Source of the DNA: Streptomyces bottropensis ATCC 25435
GTDB taxonomy: Bacteria > Actinomycetota > Actinomycetes > Streptomycetales > Streptomycetaceae
Reading direction: 5' to 3'
NCBI RefSeq assembly: GCF_000383595.1
Contig: NZ_KB911581.1
Coordinates: 2,238,265-2,302,264 of the forward strand
DNA length: 64,000 nucleotides
Shown piece by piece: positions 1-9,042 of the stretch; positions within the stretch are counted from its first letter, which is position 1, and each line of letters starts with the position of its first letter. The notes under the pieces are model-generated. The model worked only from the letters and a program-made list of their open reading frames with translations, searched no databases and was not told the DNA's origin. The translations under genes were made by a program, and so were the position numbers.

Positions 1-52
1 TCCGGCGGCGCGAGGGGCCCGCGCTGTAGTGCAGGCGAGCCCCCGTTCAGGA

Positions 53-310
53 TCAGGCGTCGGGGATGTCCGACTTTGCCCGGATGAGAGTGTCGCGGCT
101 GATGACCACGATCCTCTCGTAGTCAGCGCGCGAGGCGTCGACAGGAAGCTCGGGGTCGAGTCTCTCTGTCTGGTCGGTCCCGATCACTGCGAAGTTGCCA
201 TCCTGCAGTTCGAAGATGTCTGGGCATGTCTGCCCCGCGGCACTGCCCCTCTCACGAGGGGACGCACCGATGCGGCGCACGATTTTCAACGGGTTCGATC
301 CTTGAATCAT
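53..310 (-). CDS. conserved small hypothetical protein
   Basis: The 85-residue product ends in a well-formed block reading CPDIFELQDGNFAVIGTD, followed by ERIVVISRDTL. I recognise this pattern from small actinobacterial proteins of unknown function that often sit beside HTH/DUF397-type regulator genes. No membrane segment or signal peptide is visible. I chose the ATG at 310 because it leaves only a short leader before the conserved block. A longer form starting at 373 is possible, and no strong ribosome binding site decides between them. The gene is near the window edge, so its usual partner cannot be seen. Function unknown. Confidence 0.6.
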   Translation of the reverse strand: MIQGSNPLKIVRRIGASPRERGSAAGQTCPDIFELQDGNFAVIGTDQTERLDPELPVDASRADYERIVVISRDTLIRAKSDIPDA

Positions 311-418
311 GAGTAGTGATAACGAGCGGGCCAAACTTAGCCGCATGAAGCCGGTTGATGCGCATGCATCCAAGGTGCGCTGGAGTGAAGGCGGAGGTAG
401 GGGTCGCGCTGTGGGGGG

Positions 419-494
419 GCGAGCGCCGTGGGGGTGAAGGCTGCGGGAGCGAGGGCCGTGGGAGCGAGCGCCGTGGGGCTGAGGGCCGTAGGGG
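419..494. repeat. GC-rich imperfect tandem repeat, about 15 bp x5
   Basis: Five consecutive units resembling GCGAGCGCCGTGGGG, with a 14-16 bp period and some divergence, lie just downstream of the DUF6082 stop codon. They contain no open frame with a recognisable product. The block may be a replication-slippage tract or act as a transcription barrier. Confidence 0.6.
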
Positions 495-502
495 CGTGGA
501 TC

Positions 503-1060
503 CTATTCGGCGGGCGGCTCGCCCACGACCCACCACTCGTCCGTGCTCGCGTCCTCCAGATCGCTGATCAGGGCGTCGACCATCCTGCCGATCTCCGACT
601 CCTCCGACCCCTCTTTCAGGCTCGACCGGTGGTGTCGTGTGGCGGCCCAGTAGTCGCGCATGAGGGTGCTCTGGAAGATGCCGCGGAGGTGTCCGTACAA
701 CTCGGCCCGGCTGAAGACGCCCACCCGGTAGCCCTGGAGGACGTGGGTGTAGAGGAGGTTGGCGAAGAGGTACTGCCGCTGCCTGTCGGTGGACAGTTCC
801 TCCTCATAGGCGTTCAGGACCGGAAGGAGTGTCGGGTCCGCTGCCGCCTTCATGACCAGGTCGACGTTGTGCTGCTGATAGCTGATCAGGGCGGCACGCT
901 GCTCGGTCTCGCGCTCCAGCCGTTCCAGCCGTTCCAGGCGTCGAAGTACGGTGCGGACGCGCCGCTCCACGGCGACCGCGCCCAGCGCTCCCACCAGGAA
1001 GGCGAAGCCCGCTGCTGCGGCGGGGCCGATTCCCCGCGCCCCAAGATTCTGTGTGGCCAT
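503..1060 (-). CDS. DUF6082-family protein with one N-terminal membrane segment
   Basis: The protein has 185 residues. A short glycine/alanine-rich hydrophobic stretch (about residues 10-30, PAAAAGFAFLVGALGAVAV) is followed by a charged, probably coiled segment (RRLERLERLERE). The soluble domain contains LFANLLYTHVLQGYRVG and an FQSTLMRDYW motif, which I associate with the DUF6082 family of Streptomyces. The ATG at 1060 is preceded by a GGGGG ribosome binding site. The upstream extension of the open frame to 1816 is antisense to the neighbouring GTPase gene and has no domain. It is probably anchored in the inner membrane with a cytoplasmic domain. Role unknown. Confidence 0.75.
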   Translation of the reverse strand: MATQNLGARGIGPAAAAGFAFLVGALGAVAVERRVRTVLRRLERLERLERETEQRAALISYQQHNVDLVMKAAADPTLLPVLNAYEEELSTDRQRQYLFANLLYTHVLQGYRVGVFSRAELYGHLRGIFQSTLMRDYWAATRHHRSSLKEGSEESEIGRMVDALISDLEDASTDEWWVVGEPPAE

Positions 1061-1428
1061 GTCAACCCCCGATTCAGGCGGCCGTCCGCCGGTCGTCGGT
1101 ACGGGGCGACGGGATGGGTACCGGCGAGCGATGGGCGGCGCTTGCCGCCTCTCAGTGTCGCCGAGCGGCACCGGTCGGCTGGGAGGCGGAGAGGAGGCGC
1201 ACGGAAGGATGTGTGGGTCGCGCGGACCGACGCCATGCCCAACGTGTGCCCCTCGGGCGCCGCTGACAACCGTCCACTCCCCGGGGCGTTCGGCCCCCAC
1301 TCGTATCCTGGGGCGGCATTCAAGAAAGGCGCGGGAGCTGCGGTGTTCCGGTGTGAGCCGGTTCGTGAACCGGCCTCGGGCGGTGATCGGCCGCGTGCCG
1401 GCGCACGCAACGGTGTGAGAGAGGGCGC
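1061..1428. other. divergent intergenic region, no gene seen
   Basis: This 368-bp space lies between two divergently transcribed genes (DUF6082 leftward, GTPase rightward). It should hold both promoters. I see no convincing -35/-10 pair, palindrome or small coding frame in it. Confidence 0.4.
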
Positions 1429-2985
1429 GTGTTGAGCCAGTCGTCGAGTCAGGACCGGAAGACGCGACCGGAGCCGGAGCCGCAGACCCGACCGGAGCCC
1501 GAACCCGGCGCGCGTCCTGAGCCGGGACTCGGGTCTGAGCCGGAACTCGGGTCCCTGACCGGGCTCGGGTCTCTGCCGGGACCGGGGGTGGGGTCGAACC
1601 CGGAGCCCCGGCAGGCATCGAGGCCGCAGGGCTCGCGGGAGTTTGAGGAGTCGCCTGAGTCGCAGCGCTCGCACCGCCCCCAGGACTCACGTGAGTCGCA
1701 GCGCTCGCGCAGCCCCCAGGACTCACGGGAGTCACAAGGCCCGCACAGCTCCAAGGCCGCACACGGCTCGTACCGCCCGAACGACCCGCAGGTCGCACAG
1801 GACTCGCAGAACGCACAGGACTCGCAGAACGTGCAGGACTCTCAGGTCGGACAGGTCGGACAGGACACTCAGAGCACGCAGGACGCGCAGCGTTCGCAGC
1901 CCTCGCCCCAGATCCCCGTGGTCGTCCTCGCCGGCTTCCTCGGCGCGGGAAAGACCACCCTGCTCAACCACCTCCTCCACCGCAGCGGCGGCAGCCGTAT
2001 CGGAGCCGTCGTCAACGACTTCGGGGCGATCGAGATCGACGCGATGGCGGTGGCCGGCGCGCTCGGGGACTCCACGGTGTCGCTGGGCAACGGATGTCTG
2101 TGCTGTGCCGTCGACGTCGGTGAACTGGACGAGTATCTGGAGCGGCTCACCGCTCCCGCCGCCGGGATCGACGTCATCGTCATCGAGGCGAGCGGGCTCG
2201 CCGAGCCGCAGGAGCTCGTGCGGATGGTGCTCGCCAGCGAGAACCCACGGGTGGTGTACGGCGGCCTCGTCGAGGTCGTGGACGCGGCCGAGTTCCCGCA
2301 GACCCGGCAGCGGCATCCCGAGATCGACCGGCACCTCGCCCTCGCCGACCTCGTCGTCGTGAACAAGCTCGACCGGGCCGAGGACGGGGACGGGGTCCTG
2401 TCGCTCGTCCGGTCGCTCGGTGACCGTGCCGCCGTGGTGCCGGCCGTCCACGGGCGCGTCGACCCCGAGTTCCTCTTCGACTGCCGGCCGTCCGAGGAGC
2501 GCGTCGGCCAGCTCTCCTTCGACGACCTGCACCGGCACGACCCCGACGAACTCCACGAGGACGCCGGGCATCTGCACACCGGCTACGACAGTGTCGCCTT
2601 CGTCTCCGACGTGCCGCTCGACCCCCGGCGGCTCATGGCCTTCCTGGACGGGAGGGCCGAGGGGCTCTACCGGATCAAGGGGTACGTCGACTTCGGACCC
2701 TACGACCCGCGCAACCGCTATGCCGTGCATGCCGTGGGGCGGTTCCTGCGGTTCTACCCGGAGCCCTGGCCGGACGGCGACGACGGCATCGGCAACGGCC
2801 ACCGGCTCACCCAGCTCGTGCTCATCGGGGCCGGTGTCGACGCCCCCGCGCTGCGCAAGGAGCTGGAGGCGTGCAAGGGCGGCAAGGACGCCCCGCACGC
2901 CGACGAGCACGGCATGTGGGGCGTCCTGCGCTATGTCCAGGAGGCAGCGGCCGAGGACCCCGAGGCCTCCTGCGACGTCCTGTGA
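1429..2985 (+). CDS. COG0523/CobW-family GTPase with a low-complexity N-terminal extension
   Basis: The C-terminal 360 residues are a classical G3E GTPase of the metallochaperone group: P-loop GFLGAGKT at residues 169-176, the metal-binding GNGCLCC motif (Cys223, Cys225, Cys226), the NKLD guanine-specificity motif, and a CobW C-terminal domain. Family members deliver zinc or other metals to client enzymes. The first ~158 residues are unusual. They are repetitive, rich in Gln/Asp/Ser/Arg/Pro (repeats of PQDSRESQ and AQDSQN) and probably disordered. The GTG at 1429 has GAGAGGG just upstream, and I see no other ATG or GTG with a ribosome binding site directly before the GTPase domain. If the annotated start is right, the extension is translated. 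The gene appears monocistronic. Confidence 0.85.
   Translation: MLSQSSSQDRKTRPEPEPQTRPEPEPGARPEPGLGSEPELGSLTGLGSLPGPGVGSNPEPRQASRPQGSREFEESPESQRSHRPQDSRESQRSRSPQDSRESQGPHSSKAAHGSYRPNDPQVAQDSQNAQDSQNVQDSQVGQVGQDTQSTQDAQRSQPSPQIPVVVLAGFLGAGKTTLLNHLLHRSGGSRIGAVVNDFGAIEIDAMAVAGALGDSTVSLGNGCLCCAVDVGELDEYLERLTAPAAGIDVIVIEASGLAEPQELVRMVLASENPRVVYGGLVEVVDAAEFPQTRQRHPEIDRHLALADLVVVNKLDRAEDGDGVLSLVRSLGDRAAVVPAVHGRVDPEFLFDCRPSEERVGQLSFDDLHRHDPDELHEDAGHLHTGYDSVAFVSDVPLDPRRLMAFLDGRAEGLYRIKGYVDFGPYDPRNRYAVHAVGRFLRFYPEPWPDGDDGIGNGHRLTQLVLIGAGVDAPALRKELEACKGGKDAPHADEHGMWGVLRYVQEAAAEDPEASCDVL
1650..1895 (+). repeat. in-frame coding repeats of the GTPase N-terminus
   Basis: Two longer units around CAGCGCTCGC...CCCCAGGACTCACG (about 36 bp each, from ~1660) are followed by three roughly 18-bp units resembling GCACAGGACTCGCAGAAC (from ~1795). 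Both unit lengths are multiples of three, so expansion or contraction keeps the reading frame. This fits a disordered linker evolving by slippage. Confidence 0.7.
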
Positions 2986-3047
2986 ACCCCACGACGTCCC
3001 GCGGGCCCACTACGACGTCCCGCGGGCCGCCTACGACGTCCTGCGGG
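2970..3047. repeat. 21-bp tandem repeat spanning the GTPase stop codon
   Basis: The core ACGACGTCCCGCGGG appears at 2991, 3012 and 3033. A diverged fourth copy at 2970 contains the last codons and the TGA of the GTPase gene, giving an exact 21-bp period. Each core carries a CCCGCGGG palindrome. The array fills the 70-bp gap between two convergent genes and may double as a bidirectional terminator. Confidence 0.75.
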
Positions 3048-3055
3048 GTCTCCGC

Positions 3056-5512
3056 TCACACCGGCCCCGCCACCGACGCCACCGTCTTGCCCAGGGACAC
3101 GCCCGAGCCGTCGCGGCGCGGGTCCATCTCCGGGAGGTCGGCCGGGGTGCCGTTCTTCTGGGCGGCGCGGGCCGGGGCGGGACCCGCCCAGGCGACGGAG
3201 AGGCAGTCCTCGCCCTTGAGGAACCGCTGGCAGCGGACGCCGCCCGTGGCGCGGCCCTTGCGGGGGTACTGGTCGAACGGGGTGAGCTTGGCCGTGGTCT
3301 GGACGGAGTCGTCGAGGGTGCCGCGGGAGCCCGCGACCGTGAAGACGACCGCGTCGACGGCCGGGTCGATGGCCGTGAAGGAGATGACCTTCGCGCCCTC
3401 GGTGAGCTTGATGCCGGTCATACCGCCGGCCGGGCGGCCCTGCGGGCGGACCTGGGAGGCCTGGTAACGCAGCAACTGGGCGTCGTCCGTGATGAAGATC
3501 AGGTCCTCCTCGCCCGTGCGCAGCTCGACGGCACCGACGATCCGGTCGCCGTCCCTGAGCGTGATGACCTCCAGCTCCTCCTTGTTGGACGGGTAGTCGG
3601 GGACCACGCGCTTGACGACGCCCTGCTCGGTGCCGATGGCCAGCCCGGGCGACGACTCGTCGAGCGTCATCAGGCAGATGAGCGTCTCGCCGTCCTGGAG
3701 GGTGAGGAACTCCGCGAGCGGGGCGCCGCCCGAGAGGTTGGGGGCCGCCGAGGTGTCCGGCAGCTGCGGCAGATCGACCACGCTCAGGCGGAGCAGGCGG
3801 CCGGTGGAGGTCACCGCGCCCACCTCGCCCCGGGCCGTCGCCGGGACCGCGGAGACGATGACGTCGTGCTTGGTCCGCCTGCCGTCCTCGTCCGCCGTGA
3901 AGGGCTCGGCGCTCGCCGTCCGGGCCAGCAGACCCGTCGACGACAGCAGCACCCGGCACGGGTCGTCCGCCACCTGCAGCGGGACCGCGGCCACCTGGGT
4001 GCCCGAGGACTCCAGCAGCACCGTACGGCGCTCGGTGCCGAACTTCTTCGCCACGGCGGCGAGTTCGCCGGAGACCAGCTTGCGCAGCTCCGCGTCCGAC
4101 TCCAGGATGCGGGTCAGCTCGGCGATCTCGGCGTTGAGCCGCTCCTTCTCGGACTCCAGCTCGATGCGGTCGAACCGGGTGAGGCGGCGCAGCGGGGTGT
4201 CGAGGATGTACTGCGTCTGGATGTCCGACAGCGCGAAGCGCTCGATCAGGCGCTCCTTGGCCTGGGCGGAGTTGTCGCTGGAGCGGATCAGACGGATGAC
4301 CTCGTCGATGTCCACCAGCGCGGTGAGCAGGCCCTCGACCAGGTGCAGGCGGTCGCGCTTCTTGCCGCGGCGGAACTCCGAGCGGCGCCGCACCACCTCG
4401 AAGCGGTGGTCGAGGTAGACCTCCAGCAGCTCCTTCAGGCCCAGGGTGAGGGGCTGGCCGTCGACCAGGGCCACGTTGTTGATGCCGAAGGACTCCTCCA
4501 TCGGCGTCAGTTTGTAGAGCTGCTCCAGGACGGCCTCCGGCACGAAGCCGTTCTTGATCTCGATGACCAGGCGCAGGCCGTGGGCGCGGTCGGTGAGGTC
4601 CTTGACGTCGGCGATGCCCTGGAGCTTCTTCGCGCCGACCAGGTCCTTGATCTTGGCGATCACCTTCTCCGGGCCGACGGTGAACGGCAGTTCGGTGACG
4701 ATCAGGCCCTTGCGGCGGGCCGTCACGTTGTCCACCGTCACCGTGGCGCGGATCTTGAAGGTGCCGCGACCCGTCGCGTACGCGTCCCTGATGCCGGTGA
4801 GACCGACGATCCGGCCGCCGGTCGGCAGGTCCGGGCCCGGGACGTGCTTCATCAGCGTGTCCAGGTCGGCGTTCGGATACCGGATCAGGTGGCGCGCGGC
4901 CGCGATGACCTCGCCCAGGTTGTGCGGCGGCATGTTGGTGGCCATGCCGACGGCGATGCCCGACGCGCCGTTGACCAGGAGATTCGGGAAGGCGGCGGGC
5001 AGGGCCACCGGCTCCTGCTCCTGACCGTCGTAGTTCGGGGAGAAGTCGACCGTGTTCTCCTCGATCGACTCCGTCATCAGGCTCGTCGCGTCGGCCATCC
5101 GGCACTCGGTGTACCGCATGGCGGCCGGCGGGTCGTCGTTGCCCAGGGAGCCGAAGTTGCCGTGGCCGTCGACCAGGGGGAGCCGCATGGAGAAGGGCTG
5201 GGCGAGGCGCACCAGGGCGTCGTAGATCGAGGAGTCGCCGTGCGGGTGCAACTTACCCATGACCTCGCCGACCACGCGGGCGCACTTCACATAGCCGCGG
5301 TCGGGGCGCAGGCCCATCTCGTTCATCTGGTAGACGATCCGGCGGTGCACCGGCTTGAGTCCGTCACGGGCGTCCGGCAGGGCTCGGGAGTAGATGACCG
5401 AGTACGCGTACTCCAGGAAGGAGCCCTGCATCTCGTCGACGACGTCGATGTCGAGGATCCGCTCCTCGAACGCGTCGTCGGGCGGCGGGGTCTTCGTGCT
5501 GCGGCGGGCCAT
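3056..5512 (-). CDS. parC: type IIA topoisomerase subunit A (ParC/GyrA-like)
   Basis: The 818-residue protein is the DNA-breakage subunit of a type II topoisomerase. The N-terminal breakage-reunion domain has the catalytic tyrosine in [10 protein letters not shown] (Tyr134) and the quinolone-determining loop [15 protein letters not shown] (around 89-103). It continues through a coiled-coil tower to a beta-pinwheel C-terminal domain. The canonical gyrase GyrA-box is not obvious in that domain, which favours topoisomerase IV ParC over gyrase GyrA. No parE lies next to it in this window; in Streptomyces, as I recall, parE is a few genes away. The ATG at 5512 has AAAGAGGAG upstream. The frame extends to 5686 but without a start signal. 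It is convergent with the GTPase gene and divergent from the M16 protease pair. Confidence 0.9.
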   Translation of the reverse strand: MARRSTKTPPPDDAFEERILDIDVVDEMQGSFLEYAYSVIYSRALPDARDGLKPVHRRIVYQMNEMGLRPDRGYVKCARVVGEVMGKLHPHGDSSIYDALVRLAQPFSMRLPLVDGHGNFGSLGNDDPPAAMRYTECRMADATSLMTESIEENTVDFSPNYDGQEQEPVALPAAFPNLLVNGASGIAVGMATNMPPHNLGEVIAAARHLIRYPNADLDTLMKHVPGPDLPTGGRIVGLTGIRDAYATGRGTFKIRATVTVDNVTARRKGLIVTELPFTVGPEKVIAKIKDLVGAKKLQGIADVKDLTDRAHGLRLVIEIKNGFVPEAVLEQLYKLTPMEESFGINNVALVDGQPLTLGLKELLEVYLDHRFEVVRRRSEFRRGKKRDRLHLVEGLLTALVDIDEVIRLIRSSDNSAQAKERLIERFALSDIQTQYILDTPLRRLTRFDRIELESEKERLNAEIAELTRILESDAELRKLVSGELAAVAKKFGTERRTVLLESSGTQVAAVPLQVADDPCRVLLSSTGLLARTASAEPFTADEDGRRTKHDVIVSAVPATARGEVGAVTSTGRLLRLSVVDLPQLPDTSAAPNLSGGAPLAEFLTLQDGETLICLMTLDESSPGLAIGTEQGVVKRVVPDYPSNKEELEVITLRDGDRIVGAVELRTGEEDLIFITDDAQLLRYQASQVRPQGRPAGGMTGIKLTEGAKVISFTAIDPAVDAVVFTVAGSRGTLDDSVQTTAKLTPFDQYPRKGRATGGVRCQRFLKGEDCLSVAWAGPAPARAAQKNGTPADLPEMDPRRDGSGVSLGKTVASVAGPV

Positions 5513-5881
5513 CGCTGCCGGCTCCTCTTTTTCTGGTCGCTCACCTACGGGGCGCTCACGTCTCCGGCTCACTCGCGGCGCGAGGTGAACGGGAACTGAC
5601 GCGCACCATTGTGGACTGCCGCACTGACAACCCCGACACGACCCGGCACCGACCGCCGGGCACGGCCTGCCGGGCCGCCACGTCAACAGCGTGCGCCGAC
5701 CTTAACCAGTGACCGCCGGCCGCAACCCCGGTCTCGCTCTCGGCGTACGACGCCCGGGAACTTCTCCAGGGGTCCGCGCGCTTGCATACAGTGGCGGGAC
5801 CGGCAGGAAACAGCGGTTTCCGCGACGATTCCACGACGGATCCCGCGCACACAGCACAGCGATCGAAGGGACGTACCGCCC
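5513..5881. promoter_or_regulatory. divergent intergenic region between parC and the M16 operon
   Basis: This 369-bp non-coding space must hold promoters for both flanking genes. A TACAGT hexamer at 5787-5792 could be a rightward -10 for the M16 pair, but I see no good -35. No small gene is supported. Confidence 0.35.
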
Positions 5882-7258
5882 ATGGGTCACACGGCCACAG
5901 CCGAGGCCGGCTCCGAAGGCCTGACAGTGAGGGAGCACCGCCTGGACAACGGCCTGCGCGTGGTGCTCTCCGAGGACCACCTGACCCCGGTCGCCGCGGT
6001 GTGCCTCTGGTACGACGTCGGTTCGCGTCACGAGGTCGCGGGCCGTACGGGCCTCGCCCACCTCTTCGAGCACCTGATGTTCCAGGGCTCGGGCCAGGTC
6101 AAGGACAACGGCCACTTCGAGCTGGTCCAGGGCGCGGGCGGTTCGCTGAACGGCACCACCAGCTGGGAGCGCACCAACTACTTCGAGACCATGCCCACCC
6201 ATCAGCTGGAGCTGGCGCTGTGGCTGGAGGCCGACCGCATGGGCAGCCTGCTGCTCGCGCTCGACCAGAAGAACCTGGACAACCAGCGGGCCGTCGTCAA
6301 GAACGAGCGCCGCCAGCGGTACGACAACGTGCCCTACGGCACCGCCTTCGAGAAGATCTTCCGCCTGGCCTACCCCGAGGGCCACCCCTACCGGCACACG
6401 CCCATCGGCTCGATGGACGACCTGGAGGCGGCGAGCCTGGAGGACGCCCAGCAGTTCTTCCGGACGTACTACGCGCCCAACAACGCCGTCCTGTCTATCG
6501 TCGGCGACATCGACCCGGAGCAGACCCTCGCGTGGGTGGAGAAGTACTTCGGCTCCATCCCCACCTACGACGGCAAGCCCGCGCCCCGCGACGGCTCGCT
6601 GCCGGACGTCATGGGCGAGCAGCTGCGCGAGGTCGTCGAGGAGAACGTGCCCGCGCGCGCGTTGATGGCCGCCTACCGGCTGCCGGAGGACGGCACGCGT
6701 GCGTGCGACGCGGCCGACCTGGCGCTGACGATCCTCGGCGGCGGCGAGTCGTCCCGCCTCTACAACCGGCTCGTACGACGTGACCGTACGGCCGTGACGG
6801 CCGGTTTCGGCCTGCTGCGGCTGGCCGGCGCGCCCTCCATGGCGTGGATGGACGTCAAGACCTCCGGTGACGTCGAGGTGCCGGTCATCGAGGCCGCCGT
6901 CGACGAGGAGCTCGCCCGGTTCGCCGCGCAGGGCCCGACGGCCGAGGAGATGGAGCGCGCCCAGGCACAGTTGGAGCGCGAGTGGCTGGACCGGCTCGGC
7001 ACGGTCGCCGGCCGCGCCGACGAACTGTGCCGGTACGCGGTCCTGTTCGGCGACCCGAAGCTCGCCCTCACCGCCGTCGACCGCGTCCTGGAGGTGACGG
7101 CCGACGAGGTCCAGGAGATCGCCAAGGCCCGCCTGAGGCCCGACAACCGCGCGGTGCTCGTGTACGAGCCCGTCGCCGGCGCAGAGGGCGCCGAAGAGGA
7201 GGCCGCCGACGCGGAGGCCGTCGAGAGCACCGACGAGAACGAGGAGTCGGCGAAGTGA
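5882..7258 (+). CDS. M16 family zinc metallopeptidase, catalytic subunit
   Basis: The 458-residue protein has the inverted zinc-binding motif HxxEH of insulinase-type peptidases (His60-Leu-Phe-Glu63-His64 in AHLFEHLMFQ). A likely third ligand Glu lies downstream in VVKNERRQRYDN. Two homologous M16 halves follow. It probably degrades oligopeptides in the cytoplasm. There is no signal peptide. The ATG at 5882 has GAAGGGA upstream. The stop overlaps the GTG start of the next M16 gene in a GTGA arrangement, which implies translational coupling and a heterodimer of one active and one inactive subunit, as in other two-gene M16B systems. The C-terminus is acidic (EGAEEEAADAEAVES). Confidence 0.88.
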   Translation: MGHTATAEAGSEGLTVREHRLDNGLRVVLSEDHLTPVAAVCLWYDVGSRHEVAGRTGLAHLFEHLMFQGSGQVKDNGHFELVQGAGGSLNGTTSWERTNYFETMPTHQLELALWLEADRMGSLLLALDQKNLDNQRAVVKNERRQRYDNVPYGTAFEKIFRLAYPEGHPYRHTPIGSMDDLEAASLEDAQQFFRTYYAPNNAVLSIVGDIDPEQTLAWVEKYFGSIPTYDGKPAPRDGSLPDVMGEQLREVVEENVPARALMAAYRLPEDGTRACDAADLALTILGGGESSRLYNRLVRRDRTAVTAGFGLLRLAGAPSMAWMDVKTSGDVEVPVIEAAVDEELARFAAQGPTAEEMERAQAQLEREWLDRLGTVAGRADELCRYAVLFGDPKLALTAVDRVLEVTADEVQEIAKARLRPDNRAVLVYEPVAGAEGAEEEAADAEAVESTDENEESAK

Positions 7259-8643
7259 CCGAGCTCGCGAGCATGGAATTCCACCCGCAGCCCCAGGCCG
7301 GCGACGCCCGCCCCTGGGCGTTCCCGGCGCCCGAGCGCGGCACCCTGGCCAACGGCCTGACCGTGCTGCACTGCCACCGCCCCGGCCAGCAGGTCGTCGC
7401 CGTCGAGGTCGTCCTCGACGCGCCCCTGGACGCCGAACCGGCCGGCCTCGACGGTGTCGCCACCATCATGACCAGGGCGTTCTCCGAGGGCACCGACAAG
7501 CACACGGCCGAGGAGTTCGCCGCCGAGCTGGAGCGCTGCGGCGCCACCCTCGACTCGCACGCCGACCACCCCGGCGTCCGCCTGTCCCTCGAAGTGCCCG
7601 TGTCGCGGCTGGAGAAGGCCCTGGGGCTGCTCGCAGACGCCCTGCGGGCCCCCGCGTTCGACGACGGCGAGATCGAGCGTCTGGTGGCCAACAGGCTCGA
7701 CGAGATTCCGCACGAGACCGCCAGCCCGGGCCGCCGGGCCGCCAAGGAGCTCTCCCGGCAGCTGTTCCCGGCCACCTCGCGCATGTCGCGGCCCCGGCAG
7801 GGCACCGAGGAGACCGTGGAGGGCATCGACTCCGCGGCTGTACGCGCCTTCTACGAGCGGCACGTGCGCCCCGCGACCGCCACCGCCGTGGTCGTCGGCG
7901 ACCTCACCGGGGTCGACCTCGACACGCTGCTGGGCGACACCCTGGGCGCCTGGACCGGCTCCCCGGCCAAGCCGAGCGTCGCCCCCGCGGTGAGCGCCGA
8001 CGACACCGGGCGCGTGATCATCGTGGACCGTCCCGGTTCCGTGCAGACCCAGTTGCTCATCGGACGGGTGGGCGCCGACCGGCACGACCGGGTGTGGCCG
8101 GCCCAGGTGCTCGGCACCTACTGCCTCGGCGGCACCCTCACCTCCCGCCTGGACCGCGTCCTGCGGGAGGAGAAGGGCTACACCTACGGGGTGCGCGCGT
8201 TCAGTCAGGTGCTGCGTTCCGGGCCGGAGGGATCGGGCACGGCGATGCTGGCCATCAGCGGGTCCGTCGACACGCCCAACACCGGTCCGGCGCTCGACGA
8301 CCTGTGGACCGTGCTGCGGACCCTCGCCGCCGAGGGGCTGACCGACGCCGAGCGCGACGTCGCCGTGCAGAACCTCGTCGGGGTCGCCCCCCTGAAGTTC
8401 GAGACGGCGGCGGCCGTGGCGGGCACGCTGGCCGACCAGGTCGAGCAGTTCCTGCCGGACGACTACCAGTCGACGCTGTACCGCCAACTCGCCGCCACCG
8501 GCACGGTGGAGGCTACCGCGGCCGTCGTGAACGCCTTCCCGGTGGACCGTCTGGTGACCGTCCTCGTCGGGGACGCCGCGCAGATCGAGGAGCCGGTCAG
8601 GGCCCTCGGGATCGGCGAAGTCACCGTCGTACCGGCCGAGTAG
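7255..8643 (+). CDS. M16 family peptidase-like protein, non-catalytic partner
   Basis: The 462-residue protein has the two-domain M16 fold but no HxxEH zinc site in the first half. It keeps the substrate-binding Arg/Tyr segment LREEKGYTYGVRAF, typical of the inactive partner in M16B heterodimers. It starts at a GTG overlapping the stop of the catalytic gene by 4 bp, so the two are almost certainly co-translated in similar amounts. A strong hairpin at 8685 follows, closing the two-gene operon. Confidence 0.87.
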   Translation: MTELASMEFHPQPQAGDARPWAFPAPERGTLANGLTVLHCHRPGQQVVAVEVVLDAPLDAEPAGLDGVATIMTRAFSEGTDKHTAEEFAAELERCGATLDSHADHPGVRLSLEVPVSRLEKALGLLADALRAPAFDDGEIERLVANRLDEIPHETASPGRRAAKELSRQLFPATSRMSRPRQGTEETVEGIDSAAVRAFYERHVRPATATAVVVGDLTGVDLDTLLGDTLGAWTGSPAKPSVAPAVSADDTGRVIIVDRPGSVQTQLLIGRVGADRHDRVWPAQVLGTYCLGGTLTSRLDRVLREEKGYTYGVRAFSQVLRSGPEGSGTAMLAISGSVDTPNTGPALDDLWTVLRTLAAEGLTDAERDVAVQNLVGVAPLKFETAAAVAGTLADQVEQFLPDDYQSTLYRQLAATGTVEATAAVVNAFPVDRLVTVLVGDAAQIEEPVRALGIGEVTVVPAE

Positions 8644-8684
8644 GGAGCCGAGGGGAAACCGGGCGGAAGGACACGCACGTGTGA

Positions 8685-8714
8685 GGCCCTGGTGACTGAA
8701 GAGTCACCAGGGCC
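8685..8714 (+). terminator. intrinsic-type terminator of the M16 operon
   Basis: A perfect 13-bp stem, GGCCCTGGTGACT paired with AGTCACCAGGGCC, has a 4-nt loop (GAAG) and lies 40 bp after the second M16 stop codon. There is no long T-tract, as is common in Streptomyces. Confidence 0.85.
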
Positions 8715-8786
8715 CAGGTTTGTCCGTATTGATGGCGGAGGTTGTGTGTCTGACCTGTGGCGTAGCTAACAAATCCTGTGATCCGT

Positions 8787-8816
8787 TTGTTATTTCGAAG
8801 ACGCCGCACTTAGCGT
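8787..8816 (+). promoter_or_regulatory. possible promoter for the riboswitch-M23 transcript
   Basis: TTGTTA at 8787-8792 and TAGCGT at 8811-8816 are separated by 18 bp, close to a vegetative-type promoter, and lie about 50 bp before the riboswitch. They sit in a local AT-rich patch. Confidence 0.35.
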
Positions 8817-8865
8817 CGGTCCGGCTGTTCGTCAGATGTTCGCCGCAGCCGCGGCACCGGACAGT

Positions 8866-9022
8866 CATCGCCGAGTCCCCATGGCGCGAGCCCGGGGAGC
8901 CGGGGACCCACCTAGTCCCCCGGGGTGAATCGGGTGCCCTTCGCGAGCGACGCGAAACGGGGGGCAGCCGTAGGAGACCTTCCTGCTCCGAACCCGTCAG
9001 CTAACCCGGTAGGCGAGAAGGA
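8866..9022 (+). ncRNA. c-di-AMP riboswitch (ydaO/yuaA type)
   Basis: The leader of the M23 peptidase gene contains the hallmark conserved blocks of the ydaO-yuaA element in order: CGCCGAGTCCCC, then GGGGACCCA, CCGGGGTGAATCGGGTGC, GCAGCCGTAGGAG, CCGAACCCGTCAGCTAACC and CGGTAGGCGAGAAGGA. In Streptomyces and other actinobacteria this class controls genes of cell-wall hydrolases (for example resuscitation-promoting factors) and turns expression off when c-di-AMP is bound. It ends about 20 bp before the M23 start codon, so it could act by termination or by masking translation. The boundaries are estimated from the motifs. Confidence 0.93.
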
Positions 9023-9042
9023 AGGAAAGGACCAGCCACTTC

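Noticed and set aside
2420..5599. A 1059-codon plus-strand open frame opposite parC
   Set aside because: It is antisense to a gene with every topoisomerase motif. Its composition (Arg/Ala/Gly/Val-rich, no domain) is the usual high-GC shadow.
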